The notes under the pieces are model-generated. The model made no database searches, was not told where the DNA came from, and saw nothing but the letters and a program-made list of their open reading frames with translations. Both the position numbers and the translations under genes were made by a program. Below are positions 36,023 to 64,000 of a stretch of DNA of 64,000 nucleotides, one piece after another. Where the stretch lies: assembly GCA_003991915.1 (NCBI GenBank), contig RQTK01000026.1, forward strand, positions 785,621-849,620, given 5' to 3'. The stretch is from Elysia chlorotica. Its lineage: Eukaryota > Mollusca > Gastropoda > Plakobranchidae. Each line of letters opens with the position of its first letter. Position 1 is the first letter of the stretch.

Positions 36023-38919
36023 AAATTATGTTCACAATAATAGGCAAAATTCTGGAGAGTGTATTGAATTTTATGAGGATTTGAGACTTGATACGCTTTT
36101 TCTCTTCTTTTAAAAAGGCCACTTTTTGTCGGAAACCATGTACCAAAAGTATTGTTAATGTGAATATGGGCCTAATAGGCTATTTATTTAAATGCAAATC
36201 GAGACCTATCTGCATTCCCCTTTCGCCTTTTCTATCTTTTCTCTGCTGCCAATAATTGCTGACAATGTAGAGTTTGGAATTCCATGTTTGTAATAGATTT
36301 CTCTTTTTTTGTTTTTTTGTCAACTTTTTCTCATTAACTTCTTTCAAGACTTGAAGTTTAAACTCAAGTGAGTAAGCTGTGTGTTTTCTTTTTTACGTTG
36401 TTTCATAATTGAAGAGTACATTGTGAGGGTTTTGTGAAGTGAAAAACTTACAACTAGGTTTAGAGAAATGAGAGAATTCTGATGAACTGACAGTGAGACG
36501 CACAGTGTGAATAATTATGAACGTGTGCCTAGACAAAAAAGGCTGGGTCGATCTTTTTAAAATCTGAATTCCAAGCCAGACAACAAGGGCAGCACCTAAA
36601 CTTACGTTACACAAAATTAGCCAATCGCTCTTTCCTTATCTCTCCTCCTCTTTTTTCTTCCTAGAGTTAGGAGTTAGATACGACCCCCACCCTTCTTCCC
36701 CTTTCAATTCGAAGGCTTTCCTACTGTCCTAGTCCTATATTTAGTAACTGTAACAATGCCTGTGCGAATTTGTACCACTGCAAACAATTTAATATCGCCT
36801 AAGTTTGTCTGCCGAGGCGTCGACCAACCACTCAGCAAGCCCGGGTCTATGACCACATGCCACAGACAGTGATGAGTGATGCCACAATGTTTGCTTGGCT
36901 TCGCAAATTCGCTGTTAGACGCTCTGTTGGGCTAGGTCTAGATGGCTCGCTTTGATTGGTGTGTGACTGAAAAAAGTGATGCAATAATGTTTGCTTGGCT
37001 TTGCACATTTAGTGTTAGAGACTGCTAGTGCTGGTTATGTAGCAAGAGAAGAGTTGATGTTAGTCCTTGTTAATTTTCTCTATTCTCTCTATTCAAAGAA
37101 AAGTTTTCCTCTTCATCACCCCTATAAAGAATGACCCTTGTCTGCATTGCGATCAACGGAAAAGAGAGGGAGTCCATTTGTAGCTCGATTATTCCTCTTA
37201 TCCTCACGCCTCGATCACTTTGGTCACACATCTTTATTTTGACACAAGAGACACATTGTCAGTGCTCTTTCATCCCTTCCTCAGAGGTGCCTACCCGCAG
37301 AGGCAACTTGGAGGGATTTTGAAAACCAAAAAGCAGGAATTTGACTAAGAAAGAGGGATTTTTTGCGCAACTCCGCACTTACAGACACATTACTTTCTAA
37401 CTACTACTAGTCTATAATCTATGAATCTACAGCAGTGAAGTCAAACAAAAAGAACGCCTTTGTTAACCTGTAAAACATTGGCATAGCTACCAACTTTTGA
37501 GAAAGCAAATACAGATTTTTAGCACGGTTAGTCACTATAAACCTAATCGATGGCCAAGCTTATTTAGTTCAGCTATCAATATTGACTTAGACACTTGAAT
37601 GCTTAATCATAACTTTAAAAAAGCATTTTTTTCCTTCCTGTTTTGGGAGTGTGTGTGTGTTGTTTTTTTTGAAATTTTGTTAATTTTTATCAGTGTCAGA
37701 AACAGCAATATCCAGGCTTTGCATAAACTAAAACTATTTAAAGAAGGTTGAATAAAGAATGTAAACTTTCTAGCATGCCCAAAGCAATCGGAACTAATAG
37801 GCCTACCATTGTCATTGACTGAAGTCACCAGAAGGGTACAAATCCGACATTTAATTTGCCCAACTGTCGGCTTCAAACTAAGCACTGAGAACCAGACGCA
37901 CTGCCACTTGCCCCTCAAGATCAACTACACTAGTTCTCGGTTTTTATCAGAATTAGATCTACATGTAGATCTATACCATCGTATGTCAAACTAGATTTAT
38001 AATATAAAGCTACAATCTAGATGTAGATTCACCTTCATTAGATGTAGTGTCACTTCGGAATGACAGATAGGTCTGTTTGGATGTACATGTATCTATGTAT
38101 TCCATCGGCAATGTAACGGGGAATACCGCAAATCGGACGTCGCCGAAAAAGATCGTAAATGTACGATAATGATCGAAAATCTAGGTATCCATGAGGGTAA
38201 TTAAAATGATCATCATCAAAAAAAAAATTTTAACAATATCGGGGAATAATAATTATTATTCTAATCGATAACGGTGGCATCAGTTTGGCTAGAGTTGCAA
38301 CACATTAGCGACAGGCAACAGCAATCATTCGTTTGAAATGCCAGATCTAGATTAAGCTCAGATCTACGTTCCCGAATCCCGACGACGATTATAAGCAAGA
38401 TTTATATAGAGAAGTGAAAGCTGTGAAGAGAATTAAAGTAATTTAGCCTAGTAATAATTATTTCTTTTTTAAGTAGCCAATTTTTCTTGATATTTTAATA
38501 TACAATATTTGTCAGAGTCTTAAATTGCTTTATAAATTTATTTAGCTTTATAAGTTTCGTATTGTTTTTAAATAACTTTGGGTATTTGTTTTCAGTGGTC
38601 TTTATTGAACTTCAAACAATGATAAAGCCATCACTAAAACAGATGAGAAATGAAATACATTTAGTGACATGACAATGATAGGACGAACAGGATTCATACA
38701 TAAATGATAATTCTCTACGCCCCCCTTAAAGTCTTTGGAGGAAGAATGAATTCAAAGGCTGAAAAGAAAGATAATGGAGAAATAAAAGGGAATAGAACAG
38801 AGATCTATGTCGAGGCGGCTGCCTGGCCTGTTCAGAGGTTCATGTACAGATTTGGGGAGAGGGACACCCGATTTTTCAACCAGATACGTCCCATAAATGT
38901 AAAAAACGGGATTTTGCAC

Positions 38920-38990
38920 CACGTGCACGGGAAAGCGGGAGGAATCCCAAAAAGCGGGATAATCCCGCCAAAAGCGGGAGGGTAGGCAGC
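38920..38990. repeat. GC-rich inverted-repeat patch, possible DNA-transposon end
   Basis: GCGGGAT-A-ATCCCGC (38954-38968) is a near-perfect hairpin, flanked by further GCGGGAGG and AATCCC blocks and ending GGCAGCTCTG. Such ends recall hAT-type elements, but the partner end was not located. Confidence 0.35.
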
Positions 38991-39170
38991 TCTGCTTCCT
39001 ACCAAAACCGTTTAGAATTTTGTGTATACCTTTATTTCTGTATAAAACGCGTTGGACAGGGTTTAGTCGGTTTTCTTCAGATCACAGACTCAGAGACTGC
39101 CTGCAGTCGCCTTGAGTAAGTGGTCATGATGGACAATAACAAATAGAAAAAATTTTCAATGGAGGGCAGG

Positions 39171-39345
39171 TGTGTTAATGAGTAATTTGTACGGTACTGC
39201 TTGTGACCAGTCACTCAACGCCAGTAAAGCGAGCACATACCAATCAACTAGTTTTGTTTATCCTGTAGGCTACTTGTCCAGATACTACATGGTGGCAGCC
39301 GTAAAGTTTTACAGGTAACCAGCACTTTTTATCTAGATCTACATA
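39171..39345 (+). mobile_element. LTR-like fossil segment, copy 1
   Basis: Starts TGTGTTAATGAGTAATTTGT, ends TACTACA, then TGGTGGCAGCC, which could be a primer-binding site (TGG start). Resembles the segment at 39842. An old remnant of a retrovirus-like (Gypsy-type?) element; no coding part recognised. Confidence 0.4.
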
Positions 39346-39841
39346 AACATAGACATCATAGTACACACATCAAAGACCTAGATTCTAAATCTACCGATAT
39401 TAATTTGTACATATTATTTATATTGGCCGACGACATCTTTCCAACCTTCCCTCATCTAAGTCGTTAGACGGCACAGCTGAACAATGGCCAAGGTGGAGAG
39501 CAAGATTTTTTGGCAATGCAGTGCCGCGCAGACAGCGCACGGGCCGGGTCAGCTCGATCAGCGTCAGACAGTCAGAAAAGTAGGGCCTACTGTACAACAA
39601 TGCAAAAACCAAATCCAGCACCCTTGATAAAAGAAATTGCTTTGCTGTTTTTGTTGTCAAGAAATTAGTTATAGAAAGCTAACTGAATCGAGTTAAGTCC
39701 GCCAAAATACTAGCAAAAGTGAGTAACTGATCAGCCCATTACGGGCCCTCTGAGAGAGCCCATGCCCGTTATCACATTACTATGATTGGGCCGATCGATC
39801 TCGGACCAGGCTTCATCACCGGCTTAACAGCCAGTCACTTG

Positions 39842-40040
39842 TGTGTTGCTGAGTAATTTGTACTACTTCAATACTTGTTATCAGTCACTCAGTCACCATT
39901 AAAGCGAGCACAATGCACATGCTTATTAATTGGTTTTTGTTCATTCTGAACTTATCCGAATACTACATGGCGACAGTCGTAAAGTTTTTTAGAATCTAGA
40001 GTTACAAGGTCACCGGTACATTTTATCTAGATCTAGATCT
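39842..40040 (+). mobile_element. LTR-like fossil segment, copy 2
   Basis: Starts TGTGTTGCTGAGTAATTTGT, ends TACTACA, then TGGCGACAGTCG. Same order of blocks as the segment at 39171 (AGTCACTCA, AAAGCGAGCACA, TACTACATGG, CGTAAAGTTTT), in direct orientation about 670 bases away. A further scrap (TTGTTCATTCTG..CTTGTCCGAATCTACA) follows near 40050. Confidence 0.4.
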
Positions 40041-41074
40041 TACGTAGACATCTTGTTCATTCTGCACTTGTCCGAATCTACAAATTGCGCATTCAACTGC
40101 AGGCTTCGTACTGCCCTGTGGTTTCTTCATTACTAGACTAGATCTAGATCTAGATCTAATCCTTGTCTTTCAGAAATAAGCTAGGTCCCACAAAACCGTA
40201 TTTTAATTAAATAATGATTATTATTTGTGCGGATGGTTAAAACAAAGGGATTGAGAACATACCTGGAAGTTCAGATGTCGATTAAAGATTTGCTGTTTAT
40301 CCTATTATCCAAGTTTTCAGCCTTGGTAGTCTTGCCGTGCCGATGGCCGATACAAACTAAAGACTGTTAAAAGAGCAACTTCCGTTTCTTTGTGTGCGCG
40401 AAACAATTAAGAATGCGAATGGAGTAACTGTTGTGTTGAAAATCAAATTTTTTAAAAAGATGATTCAAAATAAATTGTGTTTTCGTATTCTTTTTTCAAT
40501 ATTTGAAATAAAGTGGCAAAATATTACTTAAAAGATATGAAATTCTGTAATTGCCGGAATTCTGTAAAATGTCGAAGATTATAATTCTTTTTTTTTTTTT
40601 TAATAACCCGCCGAAACTGTACTTTTTTTAGGGCTATAAACGCCACTGAATTACCCAAAACAGTATCTGGGGGCGGAGTGGGTGTTTTTTTTTTTTTTAG
40701 TGTTTGTTTGTTTGTTGTTTCTTTCATTGTTGTTCTTCTTCTTACGTGATTTACTCTCTCGGACAATCTTTTTGATCACTGAGGTCGACAAAAGGATTGG
40801 AAATACAACAGCTTCACCGCTAACGTGTGGGCTTGCCTTGTGATGTTGGATACAGGCTTTCGAAATGTGTCCCATTTACGCTTTTTTATCTCTGTCTCTA
40901 TTTTTTTTTTTTGGGGGGGGGGTGCTTTGTTCTTTTCCACAGTTCTTTGATTCAGACAACTTTATACCACCTAACGTTGAGGATGTTTCTGGGGTATCTG
41001 TAAGTAAATATGTGCAGTTTATGGATATTGGTCTTGGTCAAGCGCCACGTTTCTGGCGAATAGTGTAAGACTAA

Positions 41075-41440
41075 CTTCACGTTGGTATTGAAGTTTCTGA
41101 TCTTGTTTCGGTCCGACAGGACTGTAGACCTCCAGATTGGTCTGGGGGTTTTGAAAGCGTATCTGGCTTTCTATATTCGGCATCGAATGTCCTCGTCTGT
41201 TCCCACGTCTTTACTTACAACACTACCAAGATTTACAAACTTCAATCTCTCTGATATTTTTCTGATGCAGGCGCACTGGGTCTGCCTGTCTGTTATTGAT
41301 TCGTATGGCCTCAGTTGTTTCGTTTTTTTTTTCGATGTTTATCTGGAGTCCGGTCTTCCCAACTTCTGCTGCACACGATTAAGCTCCCTGGGCGTCCTTT
41401 TCAAAACTATTATGTCTATATTCAATGTTGATTCCCTTGC
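41075..41440 (-). mobile_element. LINE reverse-transcriptase fragment, decayed
   Basis: In reverse the three frames still spell pieces of a reverse transcriptase end: VGKTGLQINIEK, EAIRINNRQ, REIEVCKSW and, in another frame, DIRCRI plus KARYAF-like text. They match the order 'GL.IN..KT..MRIN', 'YLGS.V..DGGTDEDIR.RI.KA..AF' of endonuclease-reverse transcriptases. It has in-frame stops and frame changes. Confidence 0.6.
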
Positions 41441-41745
41441 TAAATACATTTTGCTGAAATATTTGCCCTTTAATTCGACTGAACCAATACATAAATCATA
41501 TGCCGGATAATTAAAACGAATGGCATGGATATAAGCATTTGAGTATGAACATTTGTTTTACGAATAGCAGAATAGTAAACAAATGAGAATGTCTGCACAT
41601 AACCGTGATCAACTCTAAACGTCGTTAAGGCGTCTTAATCCAACATGGAGCATATGAGCCAAGTTGTCAATTTTCAGACAGTGCGTAGGCTTCATGGTTC
41701 CCGTAGAAAATACACCGGTTGGACGAAGGGAGGGAAAGACCAGCC

Positions 41746-42404
41746 TGTAGATACAGGCGGTATCTAGCCTCAGCCATAGACTCATCCGCAGACACAGAGT
41801 TTGTGTTTCGCCCTATCAGGGTTCGTCAGTGCGGCTAGAGTGGGATTCGAACCAGGGACCTGCGGCTTACAAGTCGAACGCTCTAGTGGCGCAGCGAGTC
41901 GTATGTATCGTGGGCGCCACATAGCTCCCCCCAGCGACGAGCTTGTGAGAGGGAGGAGCGATAACAGGTCTGGTGCTGCACACGCTGACGAGCTGATATT
42001 GAGTCTTGATTTCGGATGTTGATCCAGAGGGAAGAAGGCATCGTGTCGAGGCAGGAATCAGGATGGAACAGCGGTCATCGTAAAGAAACCAGAAGCCGTG
42101 ATGTCACCTGGTGTCGTAAGGTCACTTCCATGGGTCGCTAGTTGCTACCAACATCACTGGAGAATCGTAGGCTGGAGTTGTCGCAAAGGATCATAGCCGC
42201 TGCGGGTCAATCACGTCGGGGTCACCAATGTAGATACAGGCGGTATCTACCCTCAGCCATAGACTCATCCGCAGACACAGAGTTTGTGTTTCGCCCTATC
42301 AGGGCTCGTCAGTGCGGCTAGAGTGGGATTCGAACCAGGGACCTGCGGCTTACAAGTCGAACGCTCTAGTGGCGCAGGGAGTCGTGTGTATCGTGGGCGC
42401 CACA
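41746..42404 (-). mobile_element. Compact LTR element (TRIM-like), Gypsy/Mag-type signals, tRNA-like sequence in LTRs
   Basis: Two direct repeats of 176 bases (41746-41921 and 42229-42404), differing at about four positions, flank a short internal region of about 307 bases. Read on the minus strand each LTR begins TG and ends CA. The 5' LTR (right) is followed by TTGGTGACCCCGACGTGA, a primer-binding-site string known from Mag-clade Gypsy elements. The 3' LTR is preceded by a purine run (GGGGGGAG). The host site is duplicated (AGCC at 41742-41745 and 42405-42408). There is no room for gag or pol, so it is a non-autonomous fossil, looking structurally whole and young from the LTR similarity. 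Each LTR contains a tRNA-like stretch (GCGCCACTAGAGCGTTCG, CTTGTAA, GGTTCGAATCCC). Confidence 0.8.
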
Positions 42405-42904
42405 AGCCCATCATAAGTCACGACTACATTTCAGGGCAGATCATCGCAGGTGTCACGTTGGTTGGTTAAAGTTGATTGTAATTCGCACTAAAATATAAAG
42501 CAACTTTGGAATTTAAGAACAAATGAAACACCAAGTGTTGACACAATATTGTGATTAGAACACGTACGTGATGCTGGGATAAGCCATGGCACCGATGCGT
42601 GCTAGAAAGAAGACACTTGGCTATACATTTTTTTGTGTCTTCAAAATAACCGGACGATAGCATGCGACAAACATTTATTAATTGGTAACCGTGATCTTCG
42701 TTTGAAGGGCAGCTAGTAATAGTTGCCACTGCTAACCGCCATGAAAAATGACATCAAATTTATGGTTGCCGTTGATGAAATGCTTGAAAATTGGTTGAGG
42801 TTGCCAGTTATTCTAAGATGAAAACAACACGATTTCTTTGTAAGACAATAATTTTGTCTCAAAATATCGAAGATTAAGGCATCGATTGATATAGGCATAC
42901 TTTT

Positions 42905-43092
<188 letters not shown>

Positions 43093-43164
43093 TGGACATA
43101 GGTGCCAGGACAGAATCACCAACAGTGAGGTGATAGAATATAAAACGAATTCCCCCAACATGCA

Positions 43165-43385
43165 TCTTACTATGCTCTGCCAGAGACGTTGCGGTGGCTC
43201 GGGCACGTACACAGTATTGACAATGGGCGAATACTCAAATGTATAGTGGCGAAGTAGCTTCTGGGCGTCAACCAACCGGCAAGCCAACTCTGCGTTTCAA
43301 GGATGTTTGCAGGAATAGCATGTCCCTGACAGATATCACCTGGGAATCGCACGCTGGTGACTGCAGTGGATGGAGATATGCGGAG
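43165..43385 (+). mobile_element. LINE ORF2 C-terminal fragment
   Basis: Plus-strand text in adjoining frames: RWLGHVHSIDNGRI, then GRQPTGKPTLRFKDVCRNSM and DITWESHAGDCSGWR. This is the standard 'RWLGHV.R..D.RI.K...YG.L..G.R..GRP.LR[FY]KD..K.DL......WE..A.DR..WR' tail of non-LTR ORF2 proteins. It runs directly into the (GA)n tract. Confidence 0.8.
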
Positions 43386-43550
<165 letters not shown>

Positions 43551-44489
43551 TATCATAACCAAGTACAAAACATGCATTCAAACATGTGCGACAACAGCGG
43601 TAGAGCCACATTCGTCGTTGCTCTTGACTACACCGAGAAGACCCACATTTTCAAGGGGGCCAAATATCGTCTCACGATACAGAATGATGATGCCTACTAT
43701 TGGGATTAAGGGAGCGTGGTGGTATATGTGTATAAACCATGGTTACCATGTTCTCTTTTTTGCCAAGGCGATTCGGTAACGCGGTACCTAAAAGCCAGGG
43801 CTTTTGTCCCACAAATCCCAACAGTTTCACGCTCATTTCTACTGCCTAATTATTAATCACAGCTGAAAACTAGATCTAAATAAAACTTCAACCCAGTTCG
43901 TATTGCAGGTTCCCAAATACACCAATTATTATAAAGCGACAAGCGTGTTTTGTTGTTGCAAAAAGGTAAATTGAAACTAGCGACACGTGATGCAACACAC
44001 GTCGAAGCTCTTGTAGACAGAATAATAACAGATTTCTGTTGTTTGAAAAAATAAAACAACAACAAAAACAAGACCTTACGCGCAAAAAACAAACAAACAA
44101 CAACAACAGAAACAAACAAAAAAAAACACCATAAAAAAGATTTAAAAAAATGAATAAATAATAAAAGAGTTATCTTGTAATTTAGGTGAACCAATCATAC
44201 AGGATAGCTCCAACGCTCACTCTTCTGAAATTGGTTTTCTGCGGTGGAGAACTCTAGCCTAGTGTCGACAGTACTGTGACTACTGTCTTGTGTCTGTCTA
44301 AGCACAGGCCTAGATCTACTTTACTCTACTGCAAAATCAGATACTTTTATAAATCGCGTTAAGGACAGGGAGCTCTTGGAGATCGTTCGTTCACCTCTAT
44401 CCCCTTTCTCAGGTTTGATCCAAATTACGGCTCCCAGTTTATTCATAGGTATCATATTAGCACTAATCTTGGGAGCTTAAAAAAAATCG

Positions 44490-44600
44490 GAAAAATCTAG
44501 ACTAGGTCTAGAATGACTAGATGGCTGGATATAGATCTAGATTCTAGTCTTATAGATCTAGAATCTAGATCTAGTCTAGATAGAAGTGTTTTCTGCACTG
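44490..44600. repeat. TCTAGA/AGATCT palindrome-rich patch
   Basis: Dense overlapping TCTAGA and AGATCTAG words (AGATCTAGATTCTAG, ATCTAGAATCTAGATCTAG). Related short runs occur near 2560, 37955 and 40140. Confidence 0.7.
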
Positions 44601-44782
44601 AAAAATCATGATTATTCTATATTAAGTTTATTCTAGGCCCTAGATTCTAGATATATATCCTGAACCTAAATAATTTTTAGATAGAATTAAAGCCCTGGAT
44701 CTATATCTTCAAAGTACAGTTGCAACAATGCATCAGATTTATAGATAGAAAGAAACCTATAGGCCTATTCCATTACCAATGA

Positions 44783-45040
44783 TCTACAGTAAGAGCGCCT
44801 GCTCCTTCATGGTAGGTCCGTGGTTTGAGCCCTGGCGATTTTACCTGCTACTGGTTGAGTCGATGTCAGTTTGATGTGACCAGCTGAGACAGGAGTTCTG
44901 GTATCCCAGCCCTGAAGTGTGTGGCAGCATATAAAATTTATAAACTTGTTAGACATCAGTCTTGGGGTTCGTCCACAATATATAGCATGGGGCCTATATA
45001 TTTAGTACTGATGTTGGACGTTAAACCAACTCCTTCATGG
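44783..45040 (+). repeat. tRNA-derived SINE, copy 4 (plus)
   Basis: Head with GGTCCGTGGTTTGAGCCCTG (B-box-like), body with GTCAGTTTGATGTGACCAGC and GGAGTTCTGGTATCCCAGCC, ending GTTGGACGTTAAACCAACTC. Same family as the copy at 54140. Confidence 0.8.
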
Positions 45041-45209
45041 TTGTAGTTCATTATTATTATTATCAGTGAATGTCAATCACTCAATGTACAAAAATCTCAA
45101 TCAAATAAAAATTTAAATAGGCCTAGATCTTTATGTCTCCGTCTGTCTCTCTTTCTCTACCTCTCTGTCTCCCTCTCTTTATCTTTCTGACGCCGCCCAC
45201 CACTCTGGT

Positions 45210-45545
45210 CATGTTTGTGCAAGAGTAGAGCTCACTGCTTCCAATGAAAAGGTTGCAGGTTTGTTAGTTGGATGGGCATTATCTTGTTAAAAAATGATTG
45301 GCCAATTCACCCTCTGGAAAGCACAATAAATCTTGTAAAAGGGACAAACTGGCTCAAGTGGTCAGATTTTGGTCTCCCTAGGGGGAAACATGCTGTTCAA
45401 AACCCACGGTCAATCAAAAATTTATTTGTCCAAAGTCGTCCCCTACTACTTGGGTCGGTGTCTGTATGATGTGACCAATTGAGGCAGGAGTCCAAGTCTC
45501 TCCTTTCTGCCTCATGTGTGGCAGCACATAGAATTGTCAGATGTT
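45210..45545 (+). repeat. tRNA-derived SINE remnants, copy 5 (plus, diverged)
   Basis: A degraded head (CTCAAGTGGTCAGATTTTGG, later TTCAAAACCCACGG), then CTTGGGTCGGTGTCTGTATG and GTGTGGCAGCACATAGAATTG. It stops before the usual 3' end. A second degraded head may precede it near 45220-45260. Confidence 0.6.
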
Positions 45546-46125
45546 AAAAATGCAAAATCAGTAGAAAAATAATAATTACATAATACATGTCTAAAAACAT
45601 GAACACAATATTATTAATATATACTAACAAGCGTAGCCAAAGTAAGCTAAAAAAGGAACAAAAATTCAAAATTCATGCTAAAGGGCAGTGAAAATCGTAA
45701 CAGATTCAAATTTGATTAAAATGATTTATCTCTAATTAATCAAACAAAAATAAACAGGAAGAGACCACTGACAAAAAAATACATGTACAAAAAAGCAGAG
45801 AAGTTCAAAATTTTCATCCAAGATGACTCTACACAAATTAATGTCTCATTAAAAAAAGGGGACAAAATATAAAAGATTTCTGGAGCCATGTATTTATAAG
45901 GCTATAATTAGCTTGGTCTTAAAGAGAAGTACATGTATTATATCTGTTACAGAAATAAACTGTGCAACTCTAAGCACTAAAGAGAATCACAGGCTTAAAA
46001 AAAAAAAAGCGTTCAGATTAAGGAAGAGACCCGACCCCAAATTGTATACCATGCTACAGAAGCTACAAGTACAAGTACAAGCATCATTGCGAATGTTGCG
46101 GGAATCTTGTTCATAAACACGTTCA

Positions 46126-46129
<4 letters not shown>

Positions 46130-46192
<63 letters not shown>
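46130..46192. repeat. (TC)n microsatellite
   Basis: About 30 TC dinucleotides. Confidence 0.95.
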
Positions 46193-46196
<4 letters not shown>

Positions 46197-47030
46197 ATGA
46201 TAAAAATCCATCAATTATTTTTGTACATTCATTGATTAGGGCCTACTTCTTTGTTGACTTGCCGAAATAGTATTTGTGGGAGAAAATGGTAAAAAAAACA
46301 ACAACCGACAAAATGATCCTAGAGTGGGATACGCAGCATATGACCAGTCATATTATAGTATGAAAACGCGACAATCAAAGGGTAAATCAAACTTCATCCT
46401 TCTGCGTTAACAGTGCAAGCTCTACTCTTGGACCCCAAGACCTTTCTGTCAACTCACTAGCTTGTTTTTTTTTTTTCTTCATAATTTGCCTTTAAAAGAA
46501 CCTGATTTGCTTGTCTCCTGAGCAGCGGATTGTTAGACGGAGACCTTTCTCACATATAGATAAAACCGTTCTTAAAGAGCAACAAAAACACTTCAATCTG
46601 TCTCTGTATTAGTAAAAAATTACTCTGTCGATAAACTCACTCTGCGTCAGTAAGAAAATTACTCTATGTCAGTAAGAACATTATTTTGTGTCAACATATG
46701 CTCCTCTATAGCTTTTATCTCTTCTCTCTTCACCTCTTTCTCCTACCACCCTTTCTTTTAGCCCTGCTCCAATATTATCTTTCACTTTTTTTTCTCCTCC
46801 CTTTGGGTTTTTCTTTTCACCATCTTGGCTCTTAAAAGTCCTCAGGGACTGTTTTTAATCAATTAAAAATTAATTTAATTTATGTAAAATAATAATTTTT
46901 TATTGCTATCATCATCATAATTTATGAGAGCAAATGAAAATGTGAGTGTTCTTATGTTAGGATGTTGCACATAATATTTAAACCTGAAGAAAAAACTTAT
47001 AACTTTTTTTAAATTCTATTTTTCATATAG

Positions 47031-47119
47031 GTCTGCCCTTCAAAGAATGAAGTACACGTCTAAATTATAAACAATTTACCAGAGTTTAAGAAAGTGTTTA
47101 TCCATGTTGGACAAGTAAA
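47031..47119 (+). promoter_or_regulatory. Gene B 5' UTR with two short upstream ORFs
   Basis: An acceptor (TTTTTCATATAG) ends at 47030, so the first coding exon probably begins at 47031 with an untranslated part. Two upstream ATGs precede the main start: ATGAAGTACACG.. (8 codons with stop) and ATGTTGGACAAGTAA (5 codons), the latter ending 3 bases before the main ATG. They could damp translation. Confidence 0.5.
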
Positions 47120-63354
<16,235 letters not shown>

Positions 63355-63525
63355 TTCAGTGGCTTCAAAACTGCCACTGTACAAAATGTGTTGACATATT
63401 AAGTACCGAAGTGCACACTGTGCTGCAATTGTACCATTGATAATTTTTAAACCTTTCTTTTTATTTGCAGCTTTTTAAGGGGATGCTGCTCCATTCTTTC
63501 AAATTTATTTTAGTACATTCTGTAC

Positions 63526-63531
63526 AATAAA
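63526..63531 (+). promoter_or_regulatory. Poly(A) signal of gene B
   Basis: AATAAA, 172 bases after the stop of the terminal exon. The rest of the window (to 64000) shows no gene; it contains one TACATGTACATGTA palindrome near 63888. Confidence 0.65.
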
Positions 63532-64000
63532 TTACAAGTTTCTTTTCATTTCAAGGTATGGAATTAGTTTTTTTATTGGAAGTTTACATGAATAAACAAT
63601 ACATACCATAAATATATAAAATGGGTGCCTAACTATTAGTCTTTTCAATCGTCATCTTGAGTTTTAATATTCGGCAATGCGCCAGTCAAGATTTACAAAT
63701 AATCATTAAATAAGAGGCAATAAGTGAATAACAGACAAACTCATGGCCCAGTAAGATTAACTGTTCCACCTGTTGATAATATTGTGTATATGAAATTAAA
63801 AGATTGTCTGTCATAATTGAAACCAGAAATAAGTTTCAGTAGAAAATGTATAGTGCATTGTAAAAAATAAGCTAGGCTGTAATAAATACATGTACATGTA
63901 TTAGATTTCACGACAAGCTTTTTCAGATCTGCCTTAACTTGAACTAAGCTTTCAAGTTCATGGTTCATCTTTTTTTTTGGGTACATTGGATGTAATGGTG

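Noticed and set aside
41800-42469. Protein-like repeats with RVGFEPGTCGLQVERSS
   Set aside because: The repeated peptide is the accidental translation of the tRNA-like block in the two LTRs.

Overview
The window looks like AT-rich, intron-rich metazoan DNA. I lean towards a gastropod mollusc. The grounds are small exons with GT/AG introns, recurrent TACATGTACATGTA palindromes, several copies of a tRNA-derived SINE, LINE tails, very long (GA)n, (TC)n, (ACT)n and (ATT)n microsatellites, and protein families that read as animal. The species cannot be fixed from the sequence. There are two assembly gaps (4680-4693 and 52304-52379), both inside microsatellites.

Layout. At 3.8-8.1 kb (minus) lie the last three exons of a type I membrane histidine acid phosphatase. 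At 10.0-11.0 kb (plus) lie the last two exons of a mitochondrial dicarboxylate carrier (SLC25A10-like). The two fragments face each other and both lack their 5' halves, with only 1.9 kb of repeat-like DNA between them. From 11 to 24 kb there is mostly non-coding DNA, including a 1.39-kb tandem duplication (about 16.54-19.87 kb) whose second copy carries a LINE 3' fragment. From 24.1 to 35.5 kb (minus) is 'gene A', which I reconstruct as seven coding exons and 1164 residues: acidic N-terminus, two divergent RRM-like domains, an RGG region and a long S/Y/G/Q/N-rich prion-like tail. From 47.1 to 63.4 kb (plus) is 'gene B', eight coding exons and 2196 residues: acidic N-terminus with a repeat array, the same two RRM-like domains, a second acidic stretch, an RS-rich region and a P/Q/Y-rich tail.

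The main result is that genes A and B are paralogues placed head to head. They share an LPxxIPE motif before the first RRM-like fold and an LFPxA motif in the second. Their six shared introns have the same phase order (1,2,1,2,1,2), but their C-terminal tails differ completely. Both look like nuclear RNA-binding or RNP-scaffold proteins. I could not match either to a named family.

The 11.6 kb between A and B is a repeat field: SINE and LINE pieces, LTR-like fossils, a compact 659-bp LTR element whose LTRs carry a tRNA-like sequence, and giant microsatellites. Gene A's large intron also holds a hAT-like non-autonomous DNA transposon of about 1.4 kb.
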